Positions 29,552 to 37,985 of a stretch of 64,000 bases of DNA are shown here, one piece after another. Source of the stretch: Hydrogenophaga aromaticivorans (lineage in GTDB: Bacteria; Pseudomonadota; Gammaproteobacteria; Burkholderiales; Burkholderiaceae_C); assembly GCF_013387465.1 (NCBI RefSeq), contig NZ_VYGV01000028.1, positions 248,001 through 312,000 on the forward strand. Direction: 5' to 3'. Position 1 is the first letter of the stretch. The number at the start of each line of letters is the position of its first letter. The notes under the pieces are model-generated. The model made no database searches, was not told the DNA's origin, and saw nothing but the letters and a program-made list of their open reading frames with translations. Made by a program: the position numbers and the translations under genes.

Positions 29552-29612
29552 CCCCCCGGTGGGGGGACCACACCTGTGGCCCGGCCAAGCCGGGTCGGTG
29601 TGTGCTGGATGG
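29552..29612 (+). repeat. Palindromic intergenic element, copy 2
   Basis: Hairpin CCCCCC-GGT-GGGGGG (29552-29566), then outer arms ACACC (29570-29574) / GGTGT (29597-29601), inner arms CCCGGC-CAA-GCCGGG (29580-29594) and the trailer CTGGATGG (29605-29612). Structure is as in the copy at 28032 although many bases differ. Lies just after the channel gene. Confidence 0.75.
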
Positions 29613-29650
29613 TTCTCCGCTGCTTCTGAGCGCTTGGGCCGTCGACGTCT

Positions 29651-30523
29651 TCAGACTTGCGGCAAATCGTAGAAACGCATGATGTAGTCCCAGGCCGCCT
29701 GGGGGTCGTCCACGTACTCGAACAGCTTCAGGTCTTCGGCCGAAATCATGCCTTCTTCGACCAGCACGTCGAAGTTGATCAGGCGTTTCCAGTAGTCGCT
29801 GCCGAACAGCACGATCGGCACCGGCTTGGCCTTCTTGCACTGCACCAGCGTGATCACCTCGAACAGCTCGTCGAGCGTGCCAAAGCCGCCCGGGAACGCC
29901 ACCAGCGCCTTGGCGCGCATCATGAAATGCATCTTGCGCAGCGCAAAGTAGTGGAACTTGAAGCTGAGTTCGGGCGTGATGTACTGGTTGCCCGACTGCT
30001 CGTGCGGCAGCGAGATGTTCAGGCCCACGTTGAGCGTGGCTTCGTCGTGCGCGCCGCGGTTGGCCGCCTCCATGATGCCGGGACCGCCACCGGTGCAGAT
30101 GAAGAGCTGGTCTTCGCGCGGGCAGCGCTTGCTGTAGCGCGCCACGATGCGGGCGAATTCGCGCGCCTGGACGTAGTGGCGGGCGTTGCGCAACAAGGCG
30201 CGGGCCTTGGCAATCGCCTGTGGGTTGCCGCTGGCTTCGGCCGCGGCCAAGTGTTCCTGCGCAATGCCGGGTTCGCGCACGCGCGCGCTGCCAAAGACAA
30301 CGATGGTGTTTTCTATGCCCAGTTCTCGCTGTGCGAGATCGGGTTTGAGCATTTCCAGCTGGAAGCGGATGCCGCGCGTTTCGCGGCGCAGCAGGAACTC
30401 GGGGTCGGCGAATGCCAGACGGTAGGCGTCGGCCTTCAGCGGGCGCCCTTTGTTGGAGTGCGACTGCAGCTCGGCCCAGGCGTCAGCCAGGCGGCGTTCG
30501 TTCAGGTCTTGGGTGGCTTCCAT
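29651..30523 (-). CDS. LOG family protein (TIGR00730, nucleotide 5'-monophosphate phosphoribohydrolase type)
   Basis: 290 residues with a Rossmann-like fold. The two family motifs are present: GGGPGIMEAANRGA (about 149-162) and FPGGFGTLDELFE (about 217-229). LOG proteins release free bases from cytokinin or purine/pyrimidine monophosphates. The longer N-terminus (about 70 residues before IVVFGSARV) puts it in the long bacterial subgroup. ATG at 30523 preceded by AAGGAG. Confidence 0.88.
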   Translation of the reverse strand: MEATQDLNERRLADAWAELQSHSNKGRPLKADAYRLAFADPEFLLRRETRGIRFQLEMLKPDLAQRELGIENTIVVFGSARVREPGIAQEHLAAAEASGNPQAIAKARALLRNARHYVQAREFARIVARYSKRCPREDQLFICTGGGPGIMEAANRGAHDEATLNVGLNISLPHEQSGNQYITPELSFKFHYFALRKMHFMMRAKALVAFPGGFGTLDELFEVITLVQCKKAKPVPIVLFGSDYWKRLINFDVLVEEGMISAEDLKLFEYVDDPQAAWDYIMRFYDLPQV

Positions 30524-30585
30524 GCGGGGCTCCTTCGGTTGTTCGTTTCAGTGATTGTGTCCTGCAGCCTTGATCGCTCCGGCGC

Positions 30586-31464
30586 TCAGAGGCCCAGGGC
30601 CAGTGCCAGCGGCACGAAGACCACGGCCAGCGCATTGCCCAGCATGATCATGGCGGCCACCTTCTCGGGTTCCTGGTGGTAACGGTCGGCCAGCATGAAC
30701 TGCATCACGGCTGGTGGCAAGGCCGCAAACAGCAGCAACTGGCCGCGCGCGGCACCTTCGATACCCAGCACCCAGGCCAGCGGGATGGCGATGACCAGGC
30801 CGATGAGCGGACGGGCCAGCGCACCAAGCAAACCGAGTGCCAGACCCGCGCGGGTGAGCGAGGTCAGGCGCACGCCGAGCGCGAACAGCATCATGGGGAG
30901 CAGGGCGTCCCCGAGCAGCTTGAGACCCGAGAGCAACACGTCGGGTGGGCGCACATCGGTCAGCGCACTCAGAAAGCCCAGCGCGGTGCCGATCATCAGC
31001 GGGCTGGTGAGCAGGTCGCGTGTGCGGGCCTGGCGGCTGGTGATGCGCGCACCGAGGGAAAAGTGGAACAGGTTGCTGACCGAGAACAGCGCCACCGCGG
31101 CGCCGAAGTTCGACGGACCAAACGCCAGCAGGGCCAGCGGCAGGCCCATGTTGCCGCAGTTGTTGAACATCACCACCGGCACCAGGGTGCGCGGCTGGGC
31201 ACCGAATGCGCGGGCCAGCGGCCAGGCCAGCAGGCCGCCACCCAGGATCAGCACCGTGCCGCCGATCAGCAGCGGCACATGGTCGGCCAGGCGAAAGTCC
31301 TTGGCCGCGAGCGCCGAGTACACCAGCACGGGCGCCAGCACGTCCAGCGCAATGCGGTTGAACACCGTCAGGTCGGGCGGCTGGCGGCGCGCGTAACCGT
31401 AGCCGATGGCCACGATCAGGAACACCGGGATGATGACGTCGGCGATGCGGGCGATGAGGTCCAT
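30586..31464 (-). CDS. AEC family transporter
   Basis: 292-residue permease of the auxin efflux carrier superfamily, with about ten spans in two inverted halves. It starts IARIADVIIPVFLIVAIGYG and contains the broken-helix regions VMFNNCGNMGLPLALLAFG and LFAALPPAVMQFMLAD, both typical crossover motifs. In bacteria such proteins move dicarboxylates or related anions; the substrate here is unknown. It lies downstream of the efp terminator. Confidence 0.85.
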   Translation of the reverse strand: MDLIARIADVIIPVFLIVAIGYGYARRQPPDLTVFNRIALDVLAPVLVYSALAAKDFRLADHVPLLIGGTVLILGGGLLAWPLARAFGAQPRTLVPVVMFNNCGNMGLPLALLAFGPSNFGAAVALFSVSNLFHFSLGARITSRQARTRDLLTSPLMIGTALGFLSALTDVRPPDVLLSGLKLLGDALLPMMLFALGVRLTSLTRAGLALGLLGALARPLIGLVIAIPLAWVLGIEGAARGQLLLFAALPPAVMQFMLADRYHQEPEKVAAMIMLGNALAVVFVPLALALGL

Positions 31465-31483
31465 GTGGGCCTTGATGAAAGCG

Positions 31484-31507
31484 AAAAGGCTCCCGCAGGA
31501 GCCTTTT
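31484..31507. terminator. Rho-independent terminator of efp
   Basis: Perfect 10-bp inverted repeat AAAAGGCTCC / GGAGCCTTTT with a CGCA loop, 22 bases past the efp stop on the minus strand and overlapping the 5' region of the AEC gene. Confidence 0.85.
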
Positions 31508-31528
31508 CAACGAGTCGTCAGATCAGAA

Positions 31529-32083
31529 TCAGACGCGCTTGCGGTATTCGCCAGTGCGGGTGTCGATCTCGATCTTGTCGTCCTGGGCCACGAACAGCGG
31601 CACGGCGACTTCAAAGCCGGTGGCGATCTTGGCGGGCTTGAGCACCTTGCCGGACGTGTCGCCCTTGACGGCGGGTTCGGTCCAGGTGATCACACGCTCG
31701 ACGCTGGTCGGCAGTTCGACCGAGATGGCCTTGCCGTCGTAGAACACCACTTCAACGGTCATGCCATCTTCAAGGTAGTTCAGGGCGTCGCCCATGTTTT
31801 CGGCTTCGACTTCGTACTGGTTGTATTCGCTGTCCATGCAGACGTACATGGGGTCGGCGAAGTAGGAGTAGGTGCACTCCTTCTTGTCCAGAATGATCTG
31901 GTCCATCTTGTCGTCGGCGCGGCAGACGACTTCGGTGGCCATGTTGTTCAACAGGGCCTTGAGCTTCAGGCGCACGGTGGCTGCACCGCGGCCGCCACGG
32001 GCGTATTCGGTTTTCAGGACGATCATCGGGTCCTTGCCGTGCATGATGACGTTGCCGGCGCGGAGTTCTTGAGCGATTTTCAT
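31529..32083 (-). CDS. efp: Elongation factor P, Arg32 type
   Basis: 184 residues. Relieves ribosome stalling at polyproline. All three OB-like domains are present (KIAQELRAGNVIM at the start, DTRTGEYRKRV at the end). The modified-loop residue is Arg32 (ARGGRGAA), the form that is rhamnosylated by EarP, whose gene is next upstream. Start fixed by homology. Terminator after the gene; 149 bases upstream separate it from earP and could hold its own promoter. Confidence 0.96.
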   Translation of the reverse strand: MKIAQELRAGNVIMHGKDPMIVLKTEYARGGRGAATVRLKLKALLNNMATEVVCRADDKMDQIILDKKECTYSYFADPMYVCMDSEYNQYEVEAENMGDALNYLEDGMTVEVVFYDGKAISVELPTSVERVITWTEPAVKGDTSGKVLKPAKIATGFEVAVPLFVAQDDKIEIDTRTGEYRKRV

Positions 32084-32232
32084 AAGGTTTCCAACAGTTG
32101 GGCCGCGTGTTCCGTGCATGGGTGCAAACCCGGGAACTGTGCTGATAGGGGCGATCTGTGCGGCTAAGCAGATGGCGCTCAGGAAACGGCCGCCGGGGTC
32201 TGGTGGTCCAGTTTTCTGCAAAGCCCTGAATT

Positions 32233-33363
32233 TTATCGCTTTTCGGCAATGAAATCGAGCAACTGGCTGACCAGGTCGGGTTGGGCCAGCAGGCGCTCGC
32301 GTGCGGCCAGCAGACAAGGGCGCCAGCTGGCCACCTCGCGCCAGCCCGGCCAGACGCGTTGGGCGCTGGTCATGCCGTTCCAGAGGCGGTGAAACGCGCG
32401 CAGCGATTCGGGCGCCTGCAGCCAGTCCAGGAAGGCTTCCAGCTTGGCGTGGTGTGCGTTGTCGTGCTGCGGGTAGATGTGCCACACCAGCGGTTGTCCG
32501 GCCCACAGCGCGCGCACCAGCGAGTCCTCGCCGCGCACGAAATTGAGGTCGCAGGCCCAGAGCAGGTGGTCGTAGTCGCGCTGGGTCAGGCGCGCCAGGC
32601 GGTGCAGGGTGGCCTGGCCCGCGTCCAGCCCCTGCGCCTGGGCGGCGGTCACGGCATCGGCCGCGCGCCCGGCGGTGACCAGCCAGTCGCTGGCGCCGTC
32701 TTGACCGGCCTGTTGCAGCAGCGCGGGCAGGGCGGCGGGTTCGTAGCAGAAAAGGCTGGCGCGCGGCTGGTCGGTGCGGGGCAGGTCGTGCGCAGCGAGC
32801 CATGCGCCGGCGTTGAAGGCGGCTTGCCGCTCGGGCAGGTCCTGCTCCCGCAGCAGGCCGCCGGTGGCGGCCGTGAAACCGGGGTAGAAGAACCACTTGC
32901 CCACGCCGCGCAGCGGCCCGTCAGACACCAGCGAGGGCAGCCGGTGGGAGCGCTCCACGTAGGGCTCGGCGCTCAGGTATTCGAGGTTGATCCACACCGG
33001 CGCCGGGCCACCAGCGGCGATGGCAGCCGCCCGGTGTTCCAGGGCTTCGGGCGGCGGGCGGCAGCCGAAGGTTTCGATCCAGACGTCGGCTGGCGCCAGC
33101 CCTCCCAGCAGGCCCGGCGCCAGCGGCTCGGTCCACGGCAGCACCCGCACGCCCTCGATGCGGCCTTCCAGCGCACCGGGGACCATCCAGCGCAGGTCCT
33201 CCGGCGCGTCGATCCACAGCCGCACGGTGTGCCCGCGTGCGGCCAGGCCGGCGCAGAAGCGCCAGCAGACGCCGATGTCGCCGAGGTTGTCGATGACCTG
33301 GCAGAAGATGTCCCAGCGCAAGGGGGTGTCCGGATTGGGTGGGGAAGGATCGTTGGTCGACAT
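32233..33363 (-). CDS. earP: EF-P arginine rhamnosyltransferase EarP
   Basis: Transfers rhamnose from dTDP-rhamnose to Arg32 of EF-P in the cytoplasm. 376 residues in a GT-B arrangement. The N-terminal motif DIFCQVIDNLGDIGVCWRF contains the paired Asp residues reported as essential in Pseudomonas EarP, and the C-terminal half has the nucleotide-sugar site (NFVRGEDSLVRALWAGQPLVWH, shown here as RGEDSLVRALWAGQP). Upstream of efp on the same strand, the usual pairing. Confidence 0.94.
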   Translation of the reverse strand: MSTNDPSPPNPDTPLRWDIFCQVIDNLGDIGVCWRFCAGLAARGHTVRLWIDAPEDLRWMVPGALEGRIEGVRVLPWTEPLAPGLLGGLAPADVWIETFGCRPPPEALEHRAAAIAAGGPAPVWINLEYLSAEPYVERSHRLPSLVSDGPLRGVGKWFFYPGFTAATGGLLREQDLPERQAAFNAGAWLAAHDLPRTDQPRASLFCYEPAALPALLQQAGQDGASDWLVTAGRAADAVTAAQAQGLDAGQATLHRLARLTQRDYDHLLWACDLNFVRGEDSLVRALWAGQPLVWHIYPQHDNAHHAKLEAFLDWLQAPESLRAFHRLWNGMTSAQRVWPGWREVASWRPCLLAARERLLAQPDLVSQLLDFIAEKR

Positions 33364-33412
33364 GGGTGTGATCTTGCCACCGACCAGCGCTGCAGGCGGC
33401 TGGTGCGCCGTT

Positions 33413-33418
33413 CACAAT
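33413..33418 (+). promoter_or_regulatory. -10-like element (CACAAT) of a probably leaderless uvrC transcript
   Basis: CACAAT ends seven bases before the uvrC ATG with no ribosome-binding site in between, as at parE and pgsA. No clear -35 element. Confidence 0.4.
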
Positions 33419-33425
33419 ACCGCCC

Positions 33426-35477
33426 ATGTCCCGTCCCGAATCCGAATCCGAAGCACCGCATTCCGAACAACTGCTGAGCGAAGTCGCGGCCCTGCCGGGC
33501 CTGCCGGGGGTCTACCGCTACTTTGACGCCCAAGGTCAGTTGCTCTATGTGGGCAAGGCGCGCAACCTGAAGAAGCGCGTCAGCAGCTATTTCCAGAAGA
33601 ACCACGACGGCACGCGCATCGGCCACATGGTGAGCAAGATCGTGCGCATGGAGACCACGGTGGTGCGCTCCGAGGCCGAGGCGCTGCTGCTGGAAAACAA
33701 CCTCATCAAGACGCTGGCGCCGAAGTTCAACATCCTGTTCCGGGACGACAAGAGTTATCCCTACCTCAAGATCACCGGCACGCGCGAAACCTTCCGCACC
33801 GCGGGCGCACGGCCGGTGCCCTCCATCGTGTTCCCGCGCATGGCGTACTACCGCGGCGTGGTGGACAAGCGCCACAGCTATTACGGTCCGTACCCCAGCG
33901 CCTGGGCGGTGAAGGAGTCGATCACGCTGCTGCAGAAAGTGTTCCGCCTGCGCACCTGCGAAGACACCGTGTTCGCCAACCGCACGCGGCCCTGCCTGCT
34001 GTACCAGATCAAGCGCTGCAGCGGCCCCTGCGTGGACCTGGTGGACAGCGAGGCCTATGGCCGCGATGTGGCCGCGGCGGAACGCTTCCTGCGCGGCGAA
34101 ACCCAGGCCGTGCTGGACGAGCTGGAGGCGCGCATGATGGCGCACGCCGAAAAGCTCGAATTCGAGCAGGCGGCCGAGATCCGCAACCAGATGAGCGCGC
34201 TGTCCAAGGTGTTGCACCAGCAGGCGGTGGACAACGTGTCCGACAAGGACGTGGACGTGCTCGCCGTGAAAGTGCAGGGCGGGCGCGCCTGCGTGAACCT
34301 GGCCATGATCCGCGGTGGCCGTCATCTCGGCGACCGGCCGTATTTCCCGGCCCATGTGGAAGACGCCACCCAGATCGACAGCCTGATGGCGGAAGAGGGC
34401 AGTCACAGCGCCGACCCGGTCGAGCGCGTGGCGGTGCAGGTGCTCGAAGCCTTCATCGCCCAGCACTACCTGGGCATTGCGATGCCGCACACCCTGGTGA
34501 CCAGCCATCCGGTGGGCAAACCGCTGCTGGACGCGCTGACCGAGCAGATCGGCGCCAAGATCAACGCCGTGCACCAGCCGCGCGAGCACCGCCGCATCTG
34601 GCTGGAGATGGCGCAGAAGAACGCCGACATCGCGCTCGCCCGCCTGCTCGCCGAAGAGGGCTCGCAGCAGGCCCGCACGCGCGCGCTGGCCGAGGCGCTG
34701 GCGCTGCCGGACGACAACCTGGACGAGCTGCGCATCGAGTGTTTCGACATTTCGCACACGGCGGGTGAATCCACCCAGGCGTCTTGCGTGGTGTTCGAGG
34801 CCCACAAGATGCAGAACGCGCAGTACCGGCGCTACAACATCGACGGCATCACGCCCGGCGACGACTACGCCGCCATGCGGCAGGTGCTGCTGCGTCGCTA
34901 CGGCAAGATCGCCGAGGCGCTGCGTGCGGAATCCGAAGAAACGGCTGCGCCCGCCGAGACGACGGATGCTTCGGAGCCCGCAGCCGAAGGCGCCACCGAC
35001 GCCACCTCCGGCCTGCCCACCGGGCCACGCATGCCCGACCTGGTGCTGATCGATGGCGGCAAGGGCCAGGTCAGCATGGCGCGCGAAGTGTTCCAGCAGC
35101 TCGGGCTGGACCTGTCGCTCATCGTGGGTGTGGAAAAAGGCGAGGGTCGCAAGGTGGGACTCGAAGAGCTGGTGTTCGCCGACGGCCGCGAAAAGGTCTA
35201 CCTGGGCCACGATTCGGCGGCGCTGATGCTGGTTGCCCAGATCCGCGACGAGGCGCACCGCTTCGCCATCACCGGCATGCGCGCCCAGCGCGCCAAGGTG
35301 CGCACCGGCGGCAGCCGGCTCGAAGACATCCCGGGCGTGGGGCCGAAGAAGCGGGCGCGCCTGCTGCAACGGTTTGGCGGTGTGCGCGGCGTGGCCTCGG
35401 CCAGCGTGGACGACCTCTGCACGGTCGAAGGCATTTCCACCGAACTGGCCGACGCGATCTACCGCGCACTGCACTGA
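33426..35477 (+). CDS. uvrC: Excinuclease ABC subunit C
   Basis: Makes both incisions in nucleotide excision repair. 683 residues: GIY-YIG nuclease at the N-terminus (GVYRYFDAQGQLLYVGKAR), a UVR motif (about 205-240), the RNase H-like UvrC domain (IECFDISHTAGE, LVLIDGGKGQ) and C-terminal helix-hairpin-helix (DIPGVGPKKRARLLQRFGG). An Ala/Glu/Thr-rich insert (about residues 500-535) sits inside the RNase H-like domain. Divergent from earP. Confidence 0.96.
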   Translation: MSRPESESEAPHSEQLLSEVAALPGLPGVYRYFDAQGQLLYVGKARNLKKRVSSYFQKNHDGTRIGHMVSKIVRMETTVVRSEAEALLLENNLIKTLAPKFNILFRDDKSYPYLKITGTRETFRTAGARPVPSIVFPRMAYYRGVVDKRHSYYGPYPSAWAVKESITLLQKVFRLRTCEDTVFANRTRPCLLYQIKRCSGPCVDLVDSEAYGRDVAAAERFLRGETQAVLDELEARMMAHAEKLEFEQAAEIRNQMSALSKVLHQQAVDNVSDKDVDVLAVKVQGGRACVNLAMIRGGRHLGDRPYFPAHVEDATQIDSLMAEEGSHSADPVERVAVQVLEAFIAQHYLGIAMPHTLVTSHPVGKPLLDALTEQIGAKINAVHQPREHRRIWLEMAQKNADIALARLLAEEGSQQARTRALAEALALPDDNLDELRIECFDISHTAGESTQASCVVFEAHKMQNAQYRRYNIDGITPGDDYAAMRQVLLRRYGKIAEALRAESEETAAPAETTDASEPAAEGATDATSGLPTGPRMPDLVLIDGGKGQVSMAREVFQQLGLDLSLIVGVEKGEGRKVGLEELVFADGREKVYLGHDSAALMLVAQIRDEAHRFAITGMRAQRAKVRTGGSRLEDIPGVGPKKRARLLQRFGGVRGVASASVDDLCTVEGISTELADAIYRALH

Positions 35478-35497
35478 CGCTGCGCGAAGGCGGCGCT

Positions 35498-37198
35498 TTA
35501 TTTGCTCGTGAGCACGAAACTGCCGTCCCAGTCGGCCGCGGGTGGCTGGATCATGAACCGCCGGCAGCGGTCGAGCAGGACCCGGGACGGTGGGTCGGCG
35601 AGGTCACCGCTCAGGTTGGCTTCCAGCAGCGCTGCGGCCCGCGCGAACTCGCGGCAGCCGTAGTGTCCGAACGCGGCTTCGTACCTGCGCGCGATGGCCT
35701 CCAGCCCGGCCGGCAGCTGGCCGTGTTCACCGAGCAGCTCGTAGACCCGGATCGGCACGGTCTTGCCGTAGGCGATCACCTGGTCCACCAGGCGGGTGGC
35801 GAACACGGTGTGGACCTGCTGGAAGGTGTTTTCCGACAGCAGGATGGACGTGCCGTAGAACTTGTTCGCGGCTTCCAGCCGGCTCACCAGATTGACCTGA
35901 TCACCGATGATGGTGTAGCTCATGCGGTCGACCGAGCCGATGTTGCCCACGATCGCTTCACCCGTGTTGATGCCGATGCGCGTCCTGAACGCCACGTTCC
36001 GCCCTTCGGCGGCCCACTTCCGGTTCAGCGCGGCGGTCTGCGTCTGGCTGTCGATCGCCGCCCGGCAGGCGCGCAGCGCGTGGTCCGCCGTGGGCTCCGG
36101 CGCGTTCCAGAACGCCAGGATCGCGTCGCCGATGTACTGGTCCACCGTGGCACCGGTTTCGAGCAGGCTGCCCGTCACGGCGGTCAGGTACTCGCCCAGG
36201 TGGTGCACCAGATCGGCCGGTGCGAGGCGTTCGGCCATGGCGGTGAACCCTTCCACATCCGACATGAAAATCGTCAGGTCCTGTTGTGTGCCGCCCAGCT
36301 CGGCATCCACACCCCGGGCCATCAGCCGGCGCACCAGGTCGGCGGGCACGTATTTCTGGAACGAGCGCAGGCCCGACTTCATGTTCTCCAGCTGCTGCAC
36401 CATGCCGTTGATTTCAATGATGCGGGAGCGGATGGTCGGCGCGCTGTCGAGATCGAACTGCTTGACCTTCATCATCTCGGCTTCGAGCTGCGACAAGGGG
36501 CGGCGCAGGCGCTGGGCGATGACGTAGGCCACGGGCATGAAGAGCAGGATCAACGCAGCGCACACCGCCCAGATCACGATCTGGTGCCGCCGTTCGTGTG
36601 CCAGGACGCGGTGCGCGGAGATGTCCATGCCGAGCACCGCGTCGAGGCGTCCATCGGGCAGGTACAGGGGGGCAAAAGCCGACATCCAGGTGCCCCAGGC
36701 GTCGGTGTAGAACCGGGCCGTCACAAAAGACGCGGGTGAACCGGGGCGGGCCGCGAACGCACTGAGCAGCTCCGGCGCGACGTCGGTGTAGACACCACCC
36801 AGGGGGCTGAATGCCGCGGGGTCCTCTTCGCCGTCGACCACGAACACGACCTGTCCGTCGGGCCGCTGGCGCATGGTGTAGACAAACCGGATGTGCGTGC
36901 CGCGATCGCGGATATCACGCAATTGCTGGCGCAGCGCCGTGTACGCCGGGCTGTCCTGATCGGCCGCCTGCTGCAAGCGGTGGTGCGCCGGCACATCGAT
37001 CTGGCTGGCGGCGACGGCCGCCAGGTCGGCCAGCCGCAGCCGGAATTCGTCGTTCACGAAGCCCCCCACCAGATGGGTCGTGGCGGCGCTGATGATCAAC
37101 CCGACCAGCAGCGTGACGCCGGCGAAGGCGGCCACCAGCGTGAAACGCAGGGTGTAGTGGCGCGGGCCCGCAACGCGGTCTGGCTCGTGGCTGCTCAT
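35498..37198 (-). CDS. Membrane-anchored class III adenylate/guanylate cyclase
   Basis: 566 residues: one N-terminal span (FTLVAAFAGVTLLVGLIISA), a periplasmic sensor region of about 190 residues, a second span (IVIWAVCAALILLFMPVAYV), a HAMP-like linker and a cyclase domain. The metal-binding aspartates are in IFMSDVEGFT and IGDAILAFWN, and the transition-state region is DQVNLVSRLEAANK. Makes cAMP (or cGMP) in response to an unknown periplasmic signal. It converges on uvrC with a 20-base gap. ATG 37198 was chosen over a further in-frame ATG at 37252, since the extra 18 residues add nothing recognisable. Confidence 0.88.
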   Translation of the reverse strand: MSSHEPDRVAGPRHYTLRFTLVAAFAGVTLLVGLIISAATTHLVGGFVNDEFRLRLADLAAVAASQIDVPAHHRLQQAADQDSPAYTALRQQLRDIRDRGTHIRFVYTMRQRPDGQVVFVVDGEEDPAAFSPLGGVYTDVAPELLSAFAARPGSPASFVTARFYTDAWGTWMSAFAPLYLPDGRLDAVLGMDISAHRVLAHERRHQIVIWAVCAALILLFMPVAYVIAQRLRRPLSQLEAEMMKVKQFDLDSAPTIRSRIIEINGMVQQLENMKSGLRSFQKYVPADLVRRLMARGVDAELGGTQQDLTIFMSDVEGFTAMAERLAPADLVHHLGEYLTAVTGSLLETGATVDQYIGDAILAFWNAPEPTADHALRACRAAIDSQTQTAALNRKWAAEGRNVAFRTRIGINTGEAIVGNIGSVDRMSYTIIGDQVNLVSRLEAANKFYGTSILLSENTFQQVHTVFATRLVDQVIAYGKTVPIRVYELLGEHGQLPAGLEAIARRYEAAFGHYGCREFARAAALLEANLSGDLADPPSRVLLDRCRRFMIQPPAADWDGSFVLTSK

Positions 37199-37403
37199 GG
37201 AAAACCGGTGGGCTGGTGGAAAGGCTTTTGCAGGAAAAACTGCGTGGATCACGGGGTCCCCGGGATCGGGGGGGCGGTGGTGAAACCGTGGTCTGGTTTT
37301 TGCCGGTGTTTGAAGCAGTGTACAAATGTAACCATTGCCGGCCTTGACCCTTCACGGCAGGCGCTGGCCAGCCGGTCTTTTTCGGGCGGCCCGGACATCC
37401 CTC

Positions 37404-37409
37404 CATAAT
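37404..37409 (+). promoter_or_regulatory. -10-like element (CATAAT) of a probably leaderless pgsA transcript
   Basis: CATAAT ends six bases before the pgsA ATG and is embedded in a direct repeat of CCCTCCAT. No ribosome-binding site is possible in the remaining leader. Confidence 0.4.
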
Positions 37410-37415
37410 CCCTCC

Positions 37416-37985
37416 ATGTTTTTCAACCTTCCCACCTTGCTGACCTGGGCGCGCATCGTCGCCATCCCGCTGATCATTGGGGTGTTCTATCTGGAAGGCA
37501 TGAGTGCCAAAGAACAGAACCTGATCGCGACGGTGATGTTCGTGGTGTTTGCCGCCACCGACTGGGCCGACGGCTACCTGGCCCGCCGGCTCAACCAGAC
37601 CTCGGCTTTTGGCGCATTCCTCGACCCGGTGGCCGACAAGTTCCTGGTCTGTGCCAGCCTGCTGGTGCTGGTGCATCTGGAACGCGCCGACGTGTTCGTG
37701 GCCCTCATCATCATCGGCCGCGAGATCGCCATTTCATCGCTGCGCGAATGGATGGCCATCATCGGCGCCACCAAGAGCGTGGCGGTGCACATGGTGGGCA
37801 AACTCAAGACGGCGGTGCAGATGACCGCGATCCCTTTCCTGCTGTTCAACGGCCAGCTGTTCGGCGTGATCGACACCCACCTGTGGGGCACCTGGCTGAT
37901 CTGGATCTCGGCGGTGTTGACGATCTGGTCCATGGTGTATTACCTGCAGAAGGCCTTGCCCGAAATCCGGGCCCGCTCGCGCTGA
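37416..37985 (+). CDS. pgsA: CDP-diacylglycerol-glycerol-3-phosphate 3-phosphatidyltransferase
   Basis: Inner-membrane enzyme making phosphatidylglycerol phosphate. 189 residues, with the complete CDP-alcohol phosphotransferase signature D-x2-D-G-x2-A-R-x8-G-x3-D-x3-D spanning DWADGYLARR and FGAFLDPVADK. The start at 37416 gives the standard N-terminus (MFFNLPTLLTWARI). Its stop overlaps the next ATG (TGATG). Confidence 0.95.
   Translation: MFFNLPTLLTWARIVAIPLIIGVFYLEGMSAKEQNLIATVMFVVFAATDWADGYLARRLNQTSAFGAFLDPVADKFLVCASLLVLVHLERADVFVALIIIGREIAISSLREWMAIIGATKSVAVHMVGKLKTAVQMTAIPFLLFNGQLFGVIDTHLWGTWLIWISAVLTIWSMVYYLQKALPEIRARSR

Noticed and set aside
31529..32896. Extended efp frame reaching to 32896
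   Set aside because: The extra 271 residues lie antisense-shifted over earP and are low-complexity; the ATG at 32083 gives the canonical 184-residue EF-P.
32973..35474. 833-codon minus-strand frame opposite uvrC
   Set aside because: uvrC is complete with all domains on the plus strand; the minus frame is a shadow that fuses into the earP region out of frame.
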